From Lingula anatina (Eukaryota > Brachiopoda > Lingulata > Lingulida > Lingulidae), in assembly GCF_001039355.2 (NCBI RefSeq), contig NW_019775427.1:55569-114649 (forward strand): 59,081 bases of DNA. The letters run 5' to 3'. The notes beneath the pieces are model-generated. The model saw nothing but the letters and a program-made list of their open reading frames with translations, was not told the origin of the DNA and did not search any database. Below are positions 58,977-59,081 of the stretch, piece by piece (the first letter of the stretch is position 1; each line of letters begins with the position of its first letter). Both the position numbers and the translations under genes were made by a program.

Positions 58977-59081
58977 GAACATTTTGCAACTCGCGATCGT
59001 ATAGACCCTTGAATATCATGCTCAGTATTTTTGGCTGGCTGGCCTCTAGACTTCGTTCAAGTCTGGTACATGTACCTTGTT

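Overview
The window is animal nuclear DNA: AT-rich, intron-rich genes with GT-AG splice sites, AATAAA signals, and many DNA-transposon and microsatellite repeats. The gene set (three MOLO1/TPM-domain membrane proteins, an apolipoprotein-L-like protein, a C-type lectin, a type II alpha-1,3-fucosyltransferase, a THAP protein, a Harbinger transposase) and the recurrent string TAGGCCTA suggest a marine invertebrate, either lophotrochozoan or invertebrate deuterostome. I cannot name the species. One 228-base gap (50466-50693) and single Ns at 4969, 10716, 23748 and 28268 mark a draft assembly.

Layout. 1-6.3 kb is gene-poor; one possible first exon lies at 511-541. 6.3-8.75 kb (minus) is a five-exon VOPP1/WBP1-family gene: signal peptide, CC-box, transmembrane segment, PY motifs and a poly-Q tail carrying a 4-base frame-shifting insert. 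A signal-peptide first exon (9093-9149, plus) sits head to head with it. 10.4-17.6 kb is a PIF/Harbinger transposon region with a four-exon transposase whose first exon is duplicated around an N. 18.3-19.2 kb holds a proline-rich terminal exon and a 16-bp minisatellite. 19.7-21.3 kb is a tandem duplication carrying two initiator tRNA-Met copies, one of them with a Harbinger-type MITE whose empty site is preserved in the other copy.

25.2-40.1 kb is the main feature: three tandem, same-strand, five-exon MOLO1-like genes with identical intron phases (1, 2, 0, 2). Each encodes a secreted-side TPM-type domain followed by one membrane segment, but the cytoplasmic tails differ and the first copy has lost the core motif. 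MOLO-1 is an accessory subunit of a nematode acetylcholine receptor, so the cluster may be a diversifying set of receptor modulators (inference). Intron 2 of the first copy contains a foldback element nested within an older MITE.

42.7-44.1 kb (minus) is an alpha-1,3-fucosyltransferase. 44.8-49.3 kb is a decayed DIRS/PAT/Ngaro-type retrotransposon with an A1-body-B1-A2-B2 split direct repeat layout. 50.3-50.9 kb is a GC-rich dispersed repeat spanning the assembly gap. 52.4-53.0 kb is a short, frame-disrupted SAP-motif gene convergent with a THAP-domain gene (53.7-54.2 kb, minus). 55.8-56.6 kb is an apolipoprotein-L-like gene, and 57.8-59.0 kb a complete three-exon secreted C-type lectin. The fucosyltransferase, ApoL-like protein and lectin are glycan or immunity-type families, but nothing in the sequence shows they act together.
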